A stretch of DNA of 64,000 nucleotides from Olsenella sp. KGMB02461 (GTDB lineage: Bacteria > Actinomycetota > Coriobacteriia > Coriobacteriales > Atopobiaceae): the NCBI RefSeq assembly GCF_012584445.1, contig NZ_JABAHI010000008.1, forward strand, positions 1,426,001-1,490,000. The letters are read 5' to 3'. Below the pieces are notes generated by a model. The model was not told the origin of the DNA. It did not search any database and saw only the letters and a list, made by a program, of their open reading frames with translations. Within the stretch, counting starts at the first letter, position 1, and each line of letters begins with the position of its first letter. Made by a program: the position numbers and the translations under genes. Positions 8,791-18,388 of the stretch are shown here, piece after piece.

Positions 8791-8832
8791 TTATTCCGGC
8801 TCTCCGCCGGTATACGAAAGGTACTCAAAGAC

Positions 8833-9096
8833 ATGGCTACTGAATATCAGCGTCAGCCGCGTCGCAAGTATTGCCAGTTCTGCAAGGAGGATGTCGAGTT
8901 CATCGACTATAAGGACACCCAGCTCCTTCGCAAGTACATGACCGATCGCGGCAAGATCAAGCCCCGTCGCGTCACCGGCGCCTGCACGCAGCACCAGCAC
9001 GACATTGCCAACGCCATCAAGCGCGCCCGCGTGATGGCTCTTCTGCCCTACACGGTACCCGTGGTATCCAACCGCGGCGGCCGTCGTCGCGACTAG
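8833..9096 (+). CDS. rpsR: 30S ribosomal protein S18
   Basis: An 87-residue S18 with the conserved core [20 protein letters not shown] and [11 protein letters not shown]. The CQFC pair plus a later Cys/His suggests a zinc-binding (C+) form. It pairs with S6 on the 30S platform. Only 17 bp separate its stop from the next GTG start, so it is cotranscribed with the membrane protein downstream. Confidence 0.97.
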   Translation: MATEYQRQPRRKYCQFCKEDVEFIDYKDTQLLRKYMTDRGKIKPRRVTGACTQHQHDIANAIKRARVMALLPYTVPVVSNRGGRRRD

Positions 9097-9113
9097 AGGC
9101 GCCAGGTCTCATC

Positions 9114-10136
9114 GTGGCCTTTAAAGATGACAAGAACTCTGACGCTCAAGAAGAGACCGGTCTGGTGCGCTACGGAGAAGAACCTCCCGCGCAGCCCAAA
9201 CCCTCTCAGCCACGCCCCTTTGTAAGCGCCCTTATCTGGTGCGGCTTTGGGGCGGTGGCCCTCACCAGCATTGCCGTCATTGGCGTCGCCATGGTGGCCT
9301 ACGGTATCTCGCGAGGGATATCCGCCAAGCTCTCCCGCTCCCATCTAGGAGCTCTGGCGTCTGCCTCTGTGGCAGGCCTCATCCTGGGATGGCTTTGGGT
9401 CCAGGGCAACTTGGGTGTGGTGCTTCAAGGCGGCGTGGATCTGTGTATTGCGCTTGTGGTGGGCGGCCTGGCGGCCAAAAAGCGTGCCAACCTCACGGTG
9501 GACTACGCAGCGGCCGCACTGGCAACCCTTGCCACCATTGGGCTCAACTGGTTGGTGATGTCTCTGGCCGGCGAAGACTTCTTTGCCGCCATCCGCAGCA
9601 TCATCGACACGCAAGTCCAGGCGATCTCCGAGGCTTCCGGCCTTGAGATGGCAGCGCAGATTCGCTCTGCGACCTGGGTTATCTACCTGCTTTGGCCCTT
9701 CGCCTACTTTGTGGCGGCTGGCTTGAGTGTGCTTGCAGCCCACTTTGCAGGCTGGGTGGCCCGCGAGACTCCGGGCACTCCTCCTACCTGGAGAGCCCAA
9801 GCAGCCGATGCTCCCACCTGGGCAATGGTGGTGCTTATCGGCAGCATTGCCCTCATGGCCTTCAACTTCTTGTTTGGGCCCTTGAGCCAGGCGGCCGCCA
9901 CCGTGGGCGCCAGCGCCCTTATGGCAGTGCGCTTCGTCTTCCTTTTGGAGGGCTACGGAGTCCTTATGTGGTGGCTTCAGAAGTATCAGGCCGGGTGCCT
10001 CATGAGGTTCCTGGTGATCCTTCTGGCACTGCAGCTAGAGGCATCGTTCTTTGTCGTCAGCATCCTGGGCGTCGTAGATTTCTTTGCGAACTTTCGCCAC
10101 CTCGACCGTGGCGAGCCAAAGGCATCTGCCGCCTGA
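9114..10136 (+). CDS. DUF2232-family (YybS-like) membrane protein
   Basis: A 340-residue protein with about eight hydrophobic helices starting near residue 40. Placement between rpsR and rplI and the overall pattern match the DUF2232/YybS family, whose members sit next to ribosomal protein genes in Gram-positive bacteria and have no settled function. The GTG start at 9114 follows the rpsR stop by 17 bp; the leading ~35 residues are hydrophilic and cytoplasmic. A substrate-carrier role resembling ECF S components has been suggested for related families; nothing in the sequence decides this. Confidence 0.75.
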   Translation: MAFKDDKNSDAQEETGLVRYGEEPPAQPKPSQPRPFVSALIWCGFGAVALTSIAVIGVAMVAYGISRGISAKLSRSHLGALASASVAGLILGWLWVQGNLGVVLQGGVDLCIALVVGGLAAKKRANLTVDYAAAALATLATIGLNWLVMSLAGEDFFAAIRSIIDTQVQAISEASGLEMAAQIRSATWVIYLLWPFAYFVAAGLSVLAAHFAGWVARETPGTPPTWRAQAADAPTWAMVVLIGSIALMAFNFLFGPLSQAAATVGASALMAVRFVFLLEGYGVLMWWLQKYQAGCLMRFLVILLALQLEASFFVVSILGVVDFFANFRHLDRGEPKASAA

Positions 10137-10193
10137 TGGATCACAAGAGTTTTCGCCGGCCGCTTTCGGCTGGCCGATCAAAGGAGTAGTCCC

Positions 10194-10742
10194 ATGAAAG
10201 TCATCCTTCTGGGTGAGCTCCGGGGCAAGGGCGGAGAGGGCGACATCATCGACGTCGCCCAGGGTTATGCGGAGAACTACCTGTTCCCCAACGGCATCGC
10301 CCAGCCCGCCACCCCGGGCAACATTAAGCAGCTCGAGCAGCGCCGCAACAATATTGCCCAGCGCGAGGCCAAGCGCATCGCCGATGCCGAGGCCCTCCGC
10401 GAGCAGATTGACGGCAAGGTTGTAGTCGTCGACGTCAAGGTGGGCGACGAGGGCCAGCTCTTTGGCTCTGTCACCAACGCCATGGTGGGCGCTGCCTTGA
10501 AAGAGCAGTATGGCATCGAGATCGACCGCAAGCGCATCGAGATCAAGAAGCCCATCAAGACCGCCGGCCTCCACGAGGTCATCGTCTCCATCTACCGCAA
10601 CATCTTCGCCACCCTGGGCGTCCAGGTGGGCCAGCCTGAGGATCTTCCCGCAGGCGACGAGGAGGTTGCCGAGTCTGAGGAGCTCGCCGTCGAAGGCGAG
10701 GCCTCTGAGGCTCCCGAGGCTGAGGCTCCCGCCGAGGCCTAG
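10194..10742 (+). CDS. rplI: 50S ribosomal protein L9
   Basis: A 182-residue protein. The N-terminal rRNA-binding domain (MKVILLGELRGKGGEGDIIDV, with the GYAENYLFPNGIA motif), a long connecting helix and a C-terminal domain ending near residue 150 are all present. The last ~35 residues are an added Glu/Ala-rich tail not found in the usual ~150-residue L9. AAGGAG precedes the ATG. It is the last gene of the ribosomal run. Confidence 0.96.
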   Translation: MKVILLGELRGKGGEGDIIDVAQGYAENYLFPNGIAQPATPGNIKQLEQRRNNIAQREAKRIADAEALREQIDGKVVVVDVKVGDEGQLFGSVTNAMVGAALKEQYGIEIDRKRIEIKKPIKTAGLHEVIVSIYRNIFATLGVQVGQPEDLPAGDEEVAESEELAVEGEASEAPEAEAPAEA

Positions 10743-10888
10743 TGCACCTTGCGTTTTTGTGAACGGCTTTCTTGGGACCTCCTCAGAGGGCTCCAAAGAA
10801 GGCTGCCGAGAAGCCCGGCCACAGTTTCAGGGGTCTTTCAAGGCTCTTGTGACTGTGAGCTGGGCTTTTGCTATAGATCGATCGCTAT

Positions 10889-10904
10889 AGGTTGTTAACA
10901 ACCT
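10889..10904. promoter_or_regulatory. Perfect 16-bp palindrome AGGTTGTTAACAACCT
   Basis: Perfect dyad in the rplI-dnaB spacer, in an AT-richer stretch beside GATCGATC. Likely a protein-binding site; the protein is unknown. Confidence 0.45.
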
Positions 10905-11110
10905 CCTATTTCGACAATCCCGGGTGAGGGGTTGCCTATTTGGCCCCTTCAAGTCAAGGGCTATTTTTATTTGTAAGGTGTGTTTCTTTTGGGCGCGGAC
11001 TCTCCCTCTGGCTGGGCTTTTGAAAATAACACAGCATCTACCTGGGGGTTTATGAAGGCGCGAAACAGCTTCAGGGTGAAATCCCAGGTATTTGGGGCAA
11101 CGGGGAAAGA

Positions 11111-11126
11111 GCGAACAATCGTTCGC
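11111..11126. promoter_or_regulatory. LexA (SOS)-box-like dyad GCGAACAATCGTTCGC
   Basis: Perfect inverted repeat containing CGAAC-N4-GTTCG, the LexA box form used in Bacillus and actinobacteria. It lies about 200 bp before dnaB. Regulation is inferred from the motif only. Confidence 0.45.
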
Positions 11127-11324
11127 AAAATGTTGAAAAGAATTTTTCTGTGAGGACTAATTCTTGTTGAAAACGTTGAAAACCCAGAAAGCGGCAGGAC
11201 AGAGCCTTACCTCTTAACAACATCGGCCTGTTGAGAGTGGAAAAGCAATCATATATGAAACCAACAGAGGACCTGGTTTCGGAGTACTATGCAGTCCGTG
11301 AACTCTGGCTCAAAGGAGCGTGCA

Positions 11325-12722
11325 ATGCCTTCAGCCTTAACCCCCGCCGGCTTCAGCGGCAGGGACGCTGCCCCCACAATGCCCCAGGATATCGAGGCAG
11401 AGCAGTCGGTGCTATCGGCCATGCTGCTTTCCCCTGATGTATTGCAAGAATGCCTGGTAGAGCTGCGTGACGAGGACTTTTTCATGCCTCGTCACCAAAC
11501 CATCTTCTCCACCTTGCGCGACATGTTTGACGCATCGCTGCCTGTCGATCCTGTGACGTTGGCAGACCGGCTCAAGTCTTCCAAGCAGCTGGAGGCCATC
11601 GGCGGCCCCCGCTATATCACGGAGATCACTTCCAACACCTTCGCGCTCTCCTCTTGGCGCCATTACATGGAGATGCTCAAGCGCGATTCCACCCTGCGCC
11701 AGCTCATCACCGCCACCGCTGAGATCTCCAGCTTGGCCTTCGACGCGCCAGAGGACACCAAAGAGGTCATCGACTCTGCAGAGCGCATGATCCTCTCTGT
11801 GACCGACCGCGACGTGCGCTCCAACTACATCACCATGCAAACGGCCATGCAGGATCTCTACCTGCAGCTTCAGGAGCAGGCGGCCGCCGGCGAGGATGCC
11901 TTGGGCGTCAAGACCGGCTTCCAGCAGCTGGACCACAAGCTGTTGGGCCTTCGCGAGGGCCAGATGGTGGTAGTGGGCGCCCGCCCTGGCGTGGGCAAGA
12001 CCTCTTTCGCCCTCAACCTGGCGGTCCAGGCGGCGGAGAACGGCGCCACGGTGGCCTTCTTCTCCCTGGAGATGAGCTCCACAGAGATCGCCCAGCGTCT
12101 GCTGGCCGCGCGCTCTGCGGTGGGCCTGCAAAAGATCCGCAGCGCCAACATCTCCGGCGAGGAGTGGCCGGCGCTGCTTCAAGCCTCAGAAGAGATCTCC
12201 AAGCTTGACATCCTTATCGACGACACCCCGGGCACCACCGTCACCGAGGTGCGCGCCAAGGCCCGCCGCATGCTCCACAACAAGGAGAAGGCAGTGGTCA
12301 TCCTGGACTACCTCCAGCTGGTGAGCCCGCCGCCCTCCAAACGCTCGGACTCCCGCGCCACCGAGGTCTCAGAGATGAGCCGCGGCATCAAGATCATGGC
12401 CAAAGACCTAGGGGTGCCCGTCATCGCCCTCTCGCAGCTCTCTCGTCAATCGGAAAACCGCACCGGCAAGCGCCCTCAGCTCTCCGACCTGCGTGAGTCC
12501 GGCGCCATCGAGCAGGATGCAGACATCGTCATCTTGCTGGACCGCTCCACCACTCCCGAAGAGGCCGAGCGCAAAGACCGCCCCGACGAGGGCATCACCG
12601 AGTTCATCGTCGCCAAGAACCGTTCCGGCCCCGTGGGCACCATCGAGATGGTCTTTCTCAAAGACCAAACCAAGTTCATGGAGCTGGACCGCACCCATGC
12701 CGACATGGCGCCTCCAGCCTAG
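11325..12722 (+). CDS. dnaB: Replicative DNA helicase DnaB
   Basis: A 465-residue protein of normal length with no intein. The N-terminal DnaB domain (PQDIEAEQSVLSAML...) is followed by the RecA-like motor with Walker A GARPGVGKTS, Walker B VVILDYLQL and the LSQLSRQSE and DLRESGAIEQDAD motifs. It unwinds the replication fork as a hexamer. The ATG at 11325 is chosen because AAAGGAG lies 6 bp upstream; an upstream in-frame ATG at 11289 has no ribosome site. Confidence 0.96.
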   Translation: MPSALTPAGFSGRDAAPTMPQDIEAEQSVLSAMLLSPDVLQECLVELRDEDFFMPRHQTIFSTLRDMFDASLPVDPVTLADRLKSSKQLEAIGGPRYITEITSNTFALSSWRHYMEMLKRDSTLRQLITATAEISSLAFDAPEDTKEVIDSAERMILSVTDRDVRSNYITMQTAMQDLYLQLQEQAAAGEDALGVKTGFQQLDHKLLGLREGQMVVVGARPGVGKTSFALNLAVQAAENGATVAFFSLEMSSTEIAQRLLAARSAVGLQKIRSANISGEEWPALLQASEEISKLDILIDDTPGTTVTEVRAKARRMLHNKEKAVVILDYLQLVSPPPSKRSDSRATEVSEMSRGIKIMAKDLGVPVIALSQLSRQSENRTGKRPQLSDLRESGAIEQDADIVILLDRSTTPEEAERKDRPDEGITEFIVAKNRSGPVGTIEMVFLKDQTKFMELDRTHADMAPPA

Positions 12723-12770
12723 CTTTTCTGACACCTTGCGTTGTGCTTTCAGAGCAGGGCGTCCCTCCAC

Positions 12771-12776
12771 TATACT
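12771..12776 (+). promoter_or_regulatory. Possible -10 element of purA
   Basis: TATACT in the 116-bp spacer between dnaB and purA, about 60 bp before the start. No clear -35 is seen. Confidence 0.3.
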
Positions 12777-12838
12777 GAGAAATGATGCTGCGCCGTCACG
12801 GAGGGCGGTGCTAAAGAGTTTGAGGGGGAAGAAAACCA

Positions 12839-14125
12839 ATGGCCTCGACGATTCTTGTGGGTACCCAGTGGGGCGATGAGGGCAAAGGCAAGGTCACAGA
12901 CCTCATCTCCGGCGAGTATGACGTAGTCTGCCGCTGCCAAGGCGGCGCCAACGCCGGCCATACCGTGGTAGCCAACGGTCATAAGTTCGGACTGCACCAG
13001 ATCCCTTCGGGCGTCATGTACGAGGGCGTCGTGCCTGTCATTGGCAACGGCTGCATCGTCGATCCCTCGGTGGTGCTCGAGGAATTCGCCACCCTCGACG
13101 AGCAGGGCGTCTCCTATCAAAACCTCAAGATCAGCGGCAACGCCCACATCGTGATGCCCTATCACAAGGATCTTGACGGGGCCAACGAGCGCCGCCTGGG
13201 CAAGAACCTCATCGGCACCACCCGCCGCGGCGTGGGTCCCTGCTATTCCGACAAGGTTTCCCGCATAGGCCTGCGCATGCAGGACATGCTGGATGAGAAG
13301 ATCTTCCGCGAGAAGCTGGAGACCGCCCTTGCCGAGAAGAACCCCATCCTCGAGAAGATCTATGGCTTGCCTGGCTACACGGTGGATCAGATCTGCGAGA
13401 CCTACCTGCCCTATGCCGAGCGCCTGCGCCCCTACATCATCGAGAGCTCTCGCTACTTGAACGAGGCCATCACTGAGGGCAAGAACATCTTGTTCGAGGG
13501 CTCCCAGGCCACCATGCTCGATATCGACTTTGGCACCTATCCCTTTGTGACCAGCTCCAACTGCACGGCTGGCGGCGCCATCACCGGTTCTGGCGTAGGT
13601 CCCAAGCACATCGACCGCGTGCTGGGCATCGCCAAGGCCTACCTCACCCGCGTAGGCTCCGGCCCGTTCCCCACCGAGCTCCCTCAGGGCGACGAGATCG
13701 GCGAGCTTTTATGCGAGGTGGGCCACGAGTACGGCGTGACCACCGGCCGCAAGCGCCGCTGCGGCTGGTACGACGCCGTGGTGGTCAACTATGCCGCCCG
13801 CGTCAACGGCCTCACCGATCTGGCGGTGACCAAGCTGGACGTCTTGAGCGTGCTGGACACCATCAAGGTGTGCATCGCCTACGACGTCGACGGCGTGCGC
13901 TACACCACTGTGCCCGAGCACCAGTCGCTCTTCTACAAGGCCAAGCCCGTCTATATCGAGCTGCCCGGCTGGAAGTGCGACATCTCAGGCGTGCGCAACT
14001 ACACCGATCTGCCCCGCGAGGCCAAAGACTACATCGACCTCATCGAGCGCCTCTCGGGCGTGCCGGTCTCCCTTATCGCGGTGGGCCCGGATCGCGAGCA
14101 AACCATCAATCGCCACTGGCGCTAA
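12839..14125 (+). CDS. purA: Adenylosuccinate synthetase
   Basis: A 428-residue protein of normal length. The GTP-binding N-terminus GTQWGDEGKGKV with catalytic Asp, the GGANAGHTV loop, the TTRRGVGPCYSDK segment and the TTGRKRRCGW IMP-binding motif are intact. It condenses IMP and aspartate with GTP, the first step to AMP. It opens a group with degV-like, purD and NUDIX genes; only 42 bp separate it from the next gene. Confidence 0.97.
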   Translation: MASTILVGTQWGDEGKGKVTDLISGEYDVVCRCQGGANAGHTVVANGHKFGLHQIPSGVMYEGVVPVIGNGCIVDPSVVLEEFATLDEQGVSYQNLKISGNAHIVMPYHKDLDGANERRLGKNLIGTTRRGVGPCYSDKVSRIGLRMQDMLDEKIFREKLETALAEKNPILEKIYGLPGYTVDQICETYLPYAERLRPYIIESSRYLNEAITEGKNILFEGSQATMLDIDFGTYPFVTSSNCTAGGAITGSGVGPKHIDRVLGIAKAYLTRVGSGPFPTELPQGDEIGELLCEVGHEYGVTTGRKRRCGWYDAVVVNYAARVNGLTDLAVTKLDVLSVLDTIKVCIAYDVDGVRYTTVPEHQSLFYKAKPVYIELPGWKCDISGVRNYTDLPREAKDYIDLIERLSGVPVSLIAVGPDREQTINRHWR

Positions 14126-14167
14126 GCCGCATCGCCTGCCCGCAGGATTCGCGAGAGGAGGGCCTCC

Positions 14168-15121
14168 GTGTTTCGCATCGTCTGTGATACGTTGTCAGAT
14201 CTTCCTAAGGAGTGGTGCGAAGCCCACGATGTCCACCTGGTAGCCATGCACCTGCGAGGCAAGCATAAGGATGAGCTCGATGTGCTGGGCGTCCACCCAG
14301 CCGACGTCTACGTAGATCTGGCAGCCAAGGGCATCTTGCGCCTGTCGCAGCCCTCGGCTGCCGAGTTCATGGAGGTCTTCTACCAGCTCATCGACCAAAG
14401 CGACGATCCCATCATCTGCATCACGGCCTCTTCTGCCCTGGTGCAGGTGTTTGACAATGCGGTGGCTGCCGCCCGAGAGGTAAAGAAGCGCTGCCAGGTG
14501 GCAGTGATCGACTCAAAGCTGGTCTCTGCCGGCGAAGCCATGGTGGTGGCAGACCTGGTCCATGCCCGTCAGGTGGGCCTGGGCTTCGAAGAGGCTATCG
14601 AGCATGTGCAACAGCTTATCCCTAGGGTCACCGTGCTGTTCATCACCCCGCCCGGGGCCGCGCTCTACGACCACACCCGCTCCAACCCCTTGAAGCGCCT
14701 GCGTACCATCGTGGATGGCTGGACGGGTTCCTACGGGTTCGTGGCCATGGACGGCCGCGGGCACCTCACTCGCGTGGGGCACCACGGCGACCAGCGGCTT
14801 TTGGCGGGACGCATTGCTCGGCTTATGAGCTTGGATGCCCAGAGAGAGGGGCCTCTGCGCTACATAGAGGTGTCGGTGGGCTTTCCCAGAAATTTGTCGA
14901 TCCTGGAAAAGCCGCTGGATACCAACGAGTTCATCTCCACGCGATCCACGGTGATAAACGCCTCGGGATCGGTGGCGGTGGCGCTGGGTTTGGGGGCCAT
15001 GGGCATTGCTTACGCGCCCGTGCGCTATCTGGTGCATGAGCCCTCAGAGACAGATCCCTTGAAGGATTTGGAGAGCTTGGAGAGAGAAGGGCTTGTCGCC
15101 TGCGAGGACGGCAGCCTTTAA
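14168..15121 (+). CDS. DegV-family (fatty-acid-binding) protein
   Basis: A 317-residue protein with the DegV opening IVCDTLSDLPKEW (DS/T-x-S-D-L motif) and the central SSALVQVFDNAVAAA segment. DegV proteins bind a fatty acid and, as FakB, present it to the FakA kinase. The substrate-binding loop is recognisable but several usual motifs are diverged (ITASSAL, VIDSKLVSAGEAM), so the ligand is uncertain. The GTG start at 14168 follows GAGAGGAGG. It is transcribed between purA and purD with 15 bp to the next start. Confidence 0.75.
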   Translation: MFRIVCDTLSDLPKEWCEAHDVHLVAMHLRGKHKDELDVLGVHPADVYVDLAAKGILRLSQPSAAEFMEVFYQLIDQSDDPIICITASSALVQVFDNAVAAAREVKKRCQVAVIDSKLVSAGEAMVVADLVHARQVGLGFEEAIEHVQQLIPRVTVLFITPPGAALYDHTRSNPLKRLRTIVDGWTGSYGFVAMDGRGHLTRVGHHGDQRLLAGRIARLMSLDAQREGPLRYIEVSVGFPRNLSILEKPLDTNEFISTRSTVINASGSVAVALGLGAMGIAYAPVRYLVHEPSETDPLKDLESLEREGLVACEDGSL

Positions 15122-15136
15122 GAGAGGAGAGTCGCT

Positions 15137-16423
15137 GTGGATGTTCTGCTTTTGGGTGCCGGTGGCCGAGAAGACGCCCTCTTGAGGGCAATGGCAGCTT
15201 CGCCTGTGGCTGGGCAGCTGTGGGTGGCCCCGGGAAACGGCGGCATGAACGAGATCGCCCAAGTGGCGCCCATCGATCCTGAAGATGGCGCCCAGGTAGC
15301 CCTCTTTGCGAAGGATCACGATATCGACCTGGTGGTCATTGGCCCCGAGGCTCCGCTGGTAGCTGGCGTGGCAGACGATCTGCGCGACGCCGGCATTGCG
15401 GTATTTGGCCCTAGCGGCGCTGCGGCCCAGATGGAGGGCTCCAAGAAGTTCGCTAAAGAGGTCATGGCAAAAGCCCATGTGCCTACGGCAGCCTATGAGG
15501 CCTTCGACAACGAGGCCGAGGCCCTGGCGTACCTGGAGAAGGTGGGCGCCCCAGCAGTGGTCAAGGCCGATGGCTTGGCTGCGGGCAAAGGCGTGGTAGT
15601 GGCGCAAACCCTGGAAGAAGCCCAGGACGCGGTGGCTTCGTGTTTCTCGGGAGCCTTTGGCGAGGCGGGATCCACCGTGGTCATCGAGGAGTTCCTTAAA
15701 GGACCGGAGGTCTCGCTGCTCTCGGTGACAGACGGCACCACCGTAGTGCCCTTGGCAACCGCCCAAGACCACAAGCGGGCGGGGGAGGGCGACACCGGCC
15801 CCAACACCGGCGGCATGGGCGTCTACTCTCCGGTGCCCTTTGTGACCCCGCAGGAGCAGGCGCAGATGGAGACCATCAACGAGAAGGTCGTCCGCACGCT
15901 GGCAGCCCAAGGCATCCCCTATCAAGGCGTGCTCTACGGCGGCTTCATGCTCACCGCCCAAGGCCCCAAGGTGCTGGAGTTCAACGCCCGCTTTGGCGAC
16001 CCGGAGACCCAGGTCATCGTGCCGCGCTTCAAAGGCGATTTCCTGCAGTTCCTCTATGGGGCCGCCACAGGCGTGCTGGATCAGGTGCCCATGGATTGGG
16101 ATGCCCGCTGGGCGGTTTCGGTGGTGCTTGTGAGTGAGGGTTATCCCGGCTCCTATGAGAAGGGCAAGGTCATCACCGGCATCGACGAGGCTGAGGCCCT
16201 CGACGGCGTCACGGTCTATCACGCAGGAACGGCCAAAAACGACCAAGGCGAGCTGGTGACCGCCGGTGGCCGCGTGCTGGACGTCACCGCCATGGCGCCC
16301 ACTTTTGAAGAGGCTCGGGCACTGGCCTATGAGGCGACCGAGAAGATCCAGTTTGAGGGAAAGACCCTTCGCCATGACATTGGGGCCCGTGCCGCCAAGG
16401 GGCGCGACGCCTGGGAGGTATAG
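15137..16423 (+). CDS. purD: Phosphoribosylamine-glycine ligase (GARS)
   Basis: A 428-residue protein with the GAGGREDAL phosphoribosylamine loop, the ATP-grasp segment ([16 protein letters not shown]), the [19 protein letters not shown] motif and the [13 protein letters not shown] metal-binding motif. It makes glycinamide ribonucleotide in purine synthesis. The GTG start at 15137 has AAGAGAGGAGAG upstream. It is tightly linked to the NUDIX gene (3 bp gap). Confidence 0.97.
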   Translation: MDVLLLGAGGREDALLRAMAASPVAGQLWVAPGNGGMNEIAQVAPIDPEDGAQVALFAKDHDIDLVVIGPEAPLVAGVADDLRDAGIAVFGPSGAAAQMEGSKKFAKEVMAKAHVPTAAYEAFDNEAEALAYLEKVGAPAVVKADGLAAGKGVVVAQTLEEAQDAVASCFSGAFGEAGSTVVIEEFLKGPEVSLLSVTDGTTVVPLATAQDHKRAGEGDTGPNTGGMGVYSPVPFVTPQEQAQMETINEKVVRTLAAQGIPYQGVLYGGFMLTAQGPKVLEFNARFGDPETQVIVPRFKGDFLQFLYGAATGVLDQVPMDWDARWAVSVVLVSEGYPGSYEKGKVITGIDEAEALDGVTVYHAGTAKNDQGELVTAGGRVLDVTAMAPTFEEARALAYEATEKIQFEGKTLRHDIGARAAKGRDAWEV

Positions 16424-16426
16424 CCT

Positions 16427-17161
16427 ATGGGCAAAGAAGAGCTACAGGAGACCCAAGAAGTGGAAGCCTGCGTCGACGATGCTGCAGAGACTGCGGCGCC
16501 TGAGGTCGACGAGGCAGACTATCTGGCCGACGGCGACAGGGATGCGACGGGCGAGGGTCATCATTCCGGCATGCCTTGCCGCCGCCATTTTGTGCCCGGA
16601 GGCGACGATCCTCGCGATGCCGCCATCTCCGAGGCCATCTGCGGCGAGGAGCGCGCCTGGAACGGCAAGATCTTTGGGGTCGACGTGCTCAAGGTGGAGC
16701 TTCCTGACGGCCGCCCAGCCCGTCGCGATGTGGTGCGCCATCCAGGCGCGGTGGCCATTGTGGCGCTTACCGACGATGGCCGCATCTGTTTGGTGCGCCA
16801 ATTTCGCACCGCGCTTGACCGCGTCACCGTGGAGGTGCCGGCCGGCAAGCTGGACCCCGGCGAGGACCCTCTGGCCTGCGCCCATCGAGAGCTGTTAGAG
16901 GAGACCGGTTTCAGGGCACAAAACATGGGTTACTTGACGTCCATCGTGACCTCGGCGGGTTTCTCGGATGAGATCATCCACATCTATATGGCCACCGGGC
17001 TTGCCTTTGCCGCTTCAGATCCTGATGCCGACGAGTTCTTGAATGTCGACCTAGTAGATACCGGCGAGTTCATCGACGCGGTGCTCGACGGCAAGGTAGA
17101 AGATGCAAAAACTGTGGTGGGGGCTCTGGCGGTGGACGCCATCAGCCGCAGACTTGAGTAG
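16427..17161 (+). CDS. NUDIX hydrolase, ADP-ribose pyrophosphatase-like
   Basis: A 244-residue protein. The complete Nudix box is present (GKLDPGEDPLACAHRELLEE then TGF, fitting GX5EX7REUXEEXGU). The flanking VRQFRTALDRVTVEVPAG and the SAGFSDEIIHIYMA segment after the box match the ADP-ribose/NudF group, which splits ADP-ribose to AMP and ribose-5-phosphate. The first ~70 residues are an acidic extension not needed for catalysis. It is cotranscribed after purD. Confidence 0.85.
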   Translation: MGKEELQETQEVEACVDDAAETAAPEVDEADYLADGDRDATGEGHHSGMPCRRHFVPGGDDPRDAAISEAICGEERAWNGKIFGVDVLKVELPDGRPARRDVVRHPGAVAIVALTDDGRICLVRQFRTALDRVTVEVPAGKLDPGEDPLACAHRELLEETGFRAQNMGYLTSIVTSAGFSDEIIHIYMATGLAFAASDPDADEFLNVDLVDTGEFIDAVLDGKVEDAKTVVGALAVDAISRRLE

Positions 17162-17203
17162 TGAGCTGTCGAGAAGGCTTCAGATCTCTAGGGTTTAAAC
17201 AAG

Positions 17204-18388
17204 TTAATGCTCACAGGGAAGGGTGAGAACGCAGAGCGCACCGTGGGGTGCGCTCTTTAGAGTAAGAGTACCGCCTAGGAGGCGTGTGTATTCTAGGGCC
17301 AAAGCAAGGCCTAGGCCACTTTGACCGGAGGGACCCCGATAAAAGCGGTCAAAGGCGTGAGAGAGTTCTGTTTCGTCGGGGCTTTCTCCGTCGTTCGACA
17401 CCGTGATTACCACGGTGTCGCTGTACAGGGCTCCGTGGATTTTCACAAAGCTTTGGGCATGGCGAACGGCATTGGATCCCATGTTCGACAGGATGGAATA
17501 GAGCATTCGACAATCGGAAACCACGTATAGTTCCTGGGGGAGTTCGGGGATGAGGCGGATGCCTTTTTCGTCAGCCGTGGGTGCGAGGTCTGTGAGGGTG
17601 TCGTAGGCAATCTCTCGTACGTCCGTTGGTGCAAGGATGGGTGTTGCGGCCATAGAGTCGACGCGCGAGAGTTCGAGTATTTCGTCAACCATCCCCTTCA
17701 TTCTCAAGACTTCTCGTTCGATAACAGGGCATCCTTCGTTGAGGCTCACGAAGCCGTTTTGTAGCTGCGCGTTGTATCCTTCGATGGCCATTAAGGGGGT
17801 CTTAAGCTCATGGGATGCATTGGCAAAAAAGTCACGAGATCCCTTTTCGGCATTGGCAATTTGATTCCTCACAAATCGGCCGCCCACGATCAGGATGGTC
17901 GCGGTTATGAGGCAAAGGCCGAGCATCACCATGGTACTTTGATTGAGAACTCCGTAGAGCGCTGTGGCATCAAACGCGTAAAGTGTAGTGGTGTGGTCAC
18001 TGGGGAGGTGCTCTCGGCTTGTTCCCGGGGCCACCCAAAAGCTGCAGTCATGGCTTTGTATCAAGCGCATCTCTCCAGCTTTCCATTGGAAAGCCTCTTC
18101 TGTATAGGCTCGGGCGATATCCCATTGTATTTGGTTTGCGGTGTCAAGAGAGGGAAGCGCGGTCACGGCCAGCACATCACTGTCTTTGGCTTTTACCCAG
18201 AGGATCGTTGCTGGAGCCGTGGTGGTTTGGCCTGAGGAGGCTCCTGCGGCTGCCTCTATGGATAAACGAGCCTCACTTATGATGTTGATGTTTTGAGCCA
18301 CGTAGAGTGTCAGTACCAGCAAAAGCGAGGCTAAGGCGCCGCAGACAGTGAAGGTTGTAAGGTGGGCGTTAGGGGTGTGGGCGCTCAC
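17204..18388 (-). CDS. Sensor histidine kinase (two-component)
   Basis: About 394 residues. A transmembrane helix near residues 12-33, an extracytoplasmic sensor loop of ~120 residues and a second helix near 150-170 are followed by HisKA (ASHELKTPLMAIEGY, phospho-acceptor His) and a HATPase_c domain (SNMGSNAVRHA N box, GQSGLGLALALEYT G2 box). The GTG start at 18388 is preferred: it overlaps the response-regulator stop as GTGA. The longer in-frame start at 18427 lies inside the regulator gene. The ligand is unknown; the lipoprotein upstream may take part in sensing. Confidence 0.88.
   Translation of the reverse strand: MSAHTPNAHLTTFTVCGALASLLLVLTLYVAQNINIISEARLSIEAAAGASSGQTTTAPATILWVKAKDSDVLAVTALPSLDTANQIQWDIARAYTEEAFQWKAGEMRLIQSHDCSFWVAPGTSREHLPSDHTTTLYAFDATALYGVLNQSTMVMLGLCLITATILIVGGRFVRNQIANAEKGSRDFFANASHELKTPLMAIEGYNAQLQNGFVSLNEGCPVIEREVLRMKGMVDEILELSRVDSMAATPILAPTDVREIAYDTLTDLAPTADEKGIRLIPELPQELYVVSDCRMLYSILSNMGSNAVRHAQSFVKIHGALYSDTVVITVSNDGESPDETELSHAFDRFYRGPSGQSGLGLALALEYTRLLGGTLTLKSAPHGALCVLTLPCEH

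Larger units (their letters stand above)
10743..11324. other. Long leader between rplI and dnaB
   Basis: 582 bp without a gene. It contains a near copy of the dispersed motif (TGCCGAGAAGCCC, 10804-10816), a 16-bp palindrome at 10889-10904, a LexA-box-like dyad at 11111-11126, and repeated TGTTGAAAA words (near 11131 and 11167) whose complement differs by one base from TTTTCCACA. The dnaB promoter must lie here. Confidence 0.5.
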
